Below, one piece after another: positions 63,491-64,000 of a DNA stretch of 64,000 bases. Location of the stretch: NCBI RefSeq assembly GCF_003544855.1, contig NZ_CP032101.1, positions 682,001 through 746,000 on the forward strand, read 5' to 3'. Position 1 is the stretch's first letter. Each line of letters starts with the position of its first letter. The notes under the pieces are model-generated. The model did not search any database. It was not told the DNA's origin and saw only the letters and a list, made by a program, of their open reading frames with translations. The position numbers were made by a program, and so were the translations under genes. The stretch comes from Malaciobacter marinus. GTDB lineage: Bacteria; Campylobacterota; Campylobacteria; Campylobacterales; Arcobacteraceae.

Positions 63491-64000
63491 ATGAATAGAA
63501 AAGATTTGTGTTTTGAACATTTATTTTTAGATGATTTAACCATAGATTTTATTGATAATGTTCCAAAAATAGGTGAGGAATCTATAACAGATTGGTTAAT
63601 TTGGAAATGAAGAGAAATTGACAATAAGTTTAATTATGTGAAATTAATTTCTTCACATTTTACAAAAAATAAGAGGTTCTAAATGGTGCAGATTTAGAAT
63701 TTTGGATTATTACAAAAAAATATGCAATACCTTTGTTATTTCAAGCTAAAAAAGCAATTCTTATGTATGATGGATATTTAAAAAAGTTAAATTATAAAGC
63801 AAAAGAAGCAACTCATAAACAGTATCAACTATTAAAGAGTTATGCAAAGTCAAAAGGTTTGAGTCCATATTATTTAATTTATGCAATTGATTAAAGATTC
63901 CTCAATATTTATGTTAGACATAAACAGTGTTAAAAGTTTAGCAACCTTAAAAAAGGGTTCAAGAGTTTCAAGGAAGAAACTTTTAAAAATGCTAATGAGT
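63491..64000 (+). pseudogene. broken DUF6615-like gene, 3' end off the window
   Basis: Begins at ATG 63491 after AGGAAAGAAG. It reads GEESITDWLIWK, then TGA at 63608-63610; the same frame continues REIDNKFNYVKLISSHFTKNK. A frameshift near 63670 leads to EVLNGADLEFWIITKKYAIPLLFQAK and later KSKGLSPYYLIYAID, with a stop at 63892-63894. A third frame then stays open to the edge (DINSVKSLATLKKG). The ITDWL, GADxEFW, QAK and PYYxxY blocks match DUF6615 proteins, which occur in accessory and defence regions. The gene is inactive unless sequencing errors are involved. Confidence 0.6.

Noticed and set aside
63608-63610. In-frame TGA as a selenocysteine codon
   Set aside because: A frameshift about 60 bases later and another near 63890 are also needed to restore the family blocks, so decay explains all three better; no recoding hairpin was recognised after the TGA.
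1-64000. CRISPR array, tRNA or rRNA genes
   Set aside because: No regularly spaced repeats, no tRNA T-loop/CCA-type patterns and no rRNA segments were seen on either strand; this was by reading, not by a scan tool.
1-64000. Insertion sequences or prophage genes
   Set aside because: No transposase, integrase or phage structural protein was recognised.

Overview
The window comes from an AT-rich chromosome of a Campylobacterota bacterium, most probably an Arcobacter-group species (inference from gene content and style; no rRNA or tRNA gene was seen to settle it). Supporting signs are the short intergenic spaces, TATAAT-like -10 boxes with weak -35 boxes, a soxCDXYZA-soxB thiosulfate-oxidation cluster, a split PAS/chemoreceptor pair like CetB/CetA, and a LapD/LapG-type c-di-GMP adhesin switch. 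The first gene is cut by the left edge and a broken gene runs off the right edge.

Layout. 0-3 kb: zinc/manganese-type ABC transporter (ATPase and permease), an S1-domain CvfB-like protein and thiol peroxidase. 3-6 kb: an NnrS-like haem/copper membrane protein and the MsrP/MsrQ periplasmic methionine sulfoxide repair pair, then an intergenic region with a candidate small RNA and repeated TTAACTA boxes. 6-13 kb: one tight operon of eight genes (SDR, NTF2-like, MFS, lipocalin, FAD amine-oxidase-like, DUF1365, cyclopropane-fatty-acid-synthase-like, DUF3833 lipoprotein) that looks like a membrane-lipid modification unit. 13-16.4 kb: a UvrD-type helicase and, convergent to it, a diguanylate cyclase. 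16.8-28 kb: the sox cluster (soxC, D, X, Y, Z, A, a lipoprotein in the soxK position, a rhodanese, soxB), followed by a cytochrome c-thioredoxin fusion, MOSC, DsrE-like, alpha/beta hydrolase and degenerate HD-domain genes.

28-36 kb: valS, a divergent HxlR regulator/Old Yellow Enzyme pair, and a lipoprotein-7TM sensor kinase-response regulator operon. 36-46 kb: an RND efflux permease without a visible adaptor, a small LRV-repeat protein with a CxxC/CxxC tail, LapD-like and LapG genes with an MFS gene upstream, rdgB, three small type II/IV pseudopilin-like genes and proC. 46-54.7 kb: bamD, lon, rhomboid protease, dinB, small unknown genes, a PAS protein and a soluble chemoreceptor. 54.7-59.3 kb: a copZ-arsR-copA copper operon and a MarR regulator divergent from a ten-TM membrane protein.

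From about 59.3 kb to the right edge the character changes to an accessory region: long non-coding spacers, an unknown small ORF, a 1035-residue TPR protein with a PIN-like C-terminal region preceded by a 52-residue membrane peptide gene, and a DUF6615-like pseudogene with a stop and frameshifts. This is the part most likely to hold an undescribed system. The other points of real interest are the candidate small RNA at 5.9 kb, the shared operator-like boxes beside it, the compact sox cluster with its cytochrome-thioredoxin fusion, and a zinc-ribbon membrane peptide gene at 50.6-50.8 kb that lacks a normal start codon.
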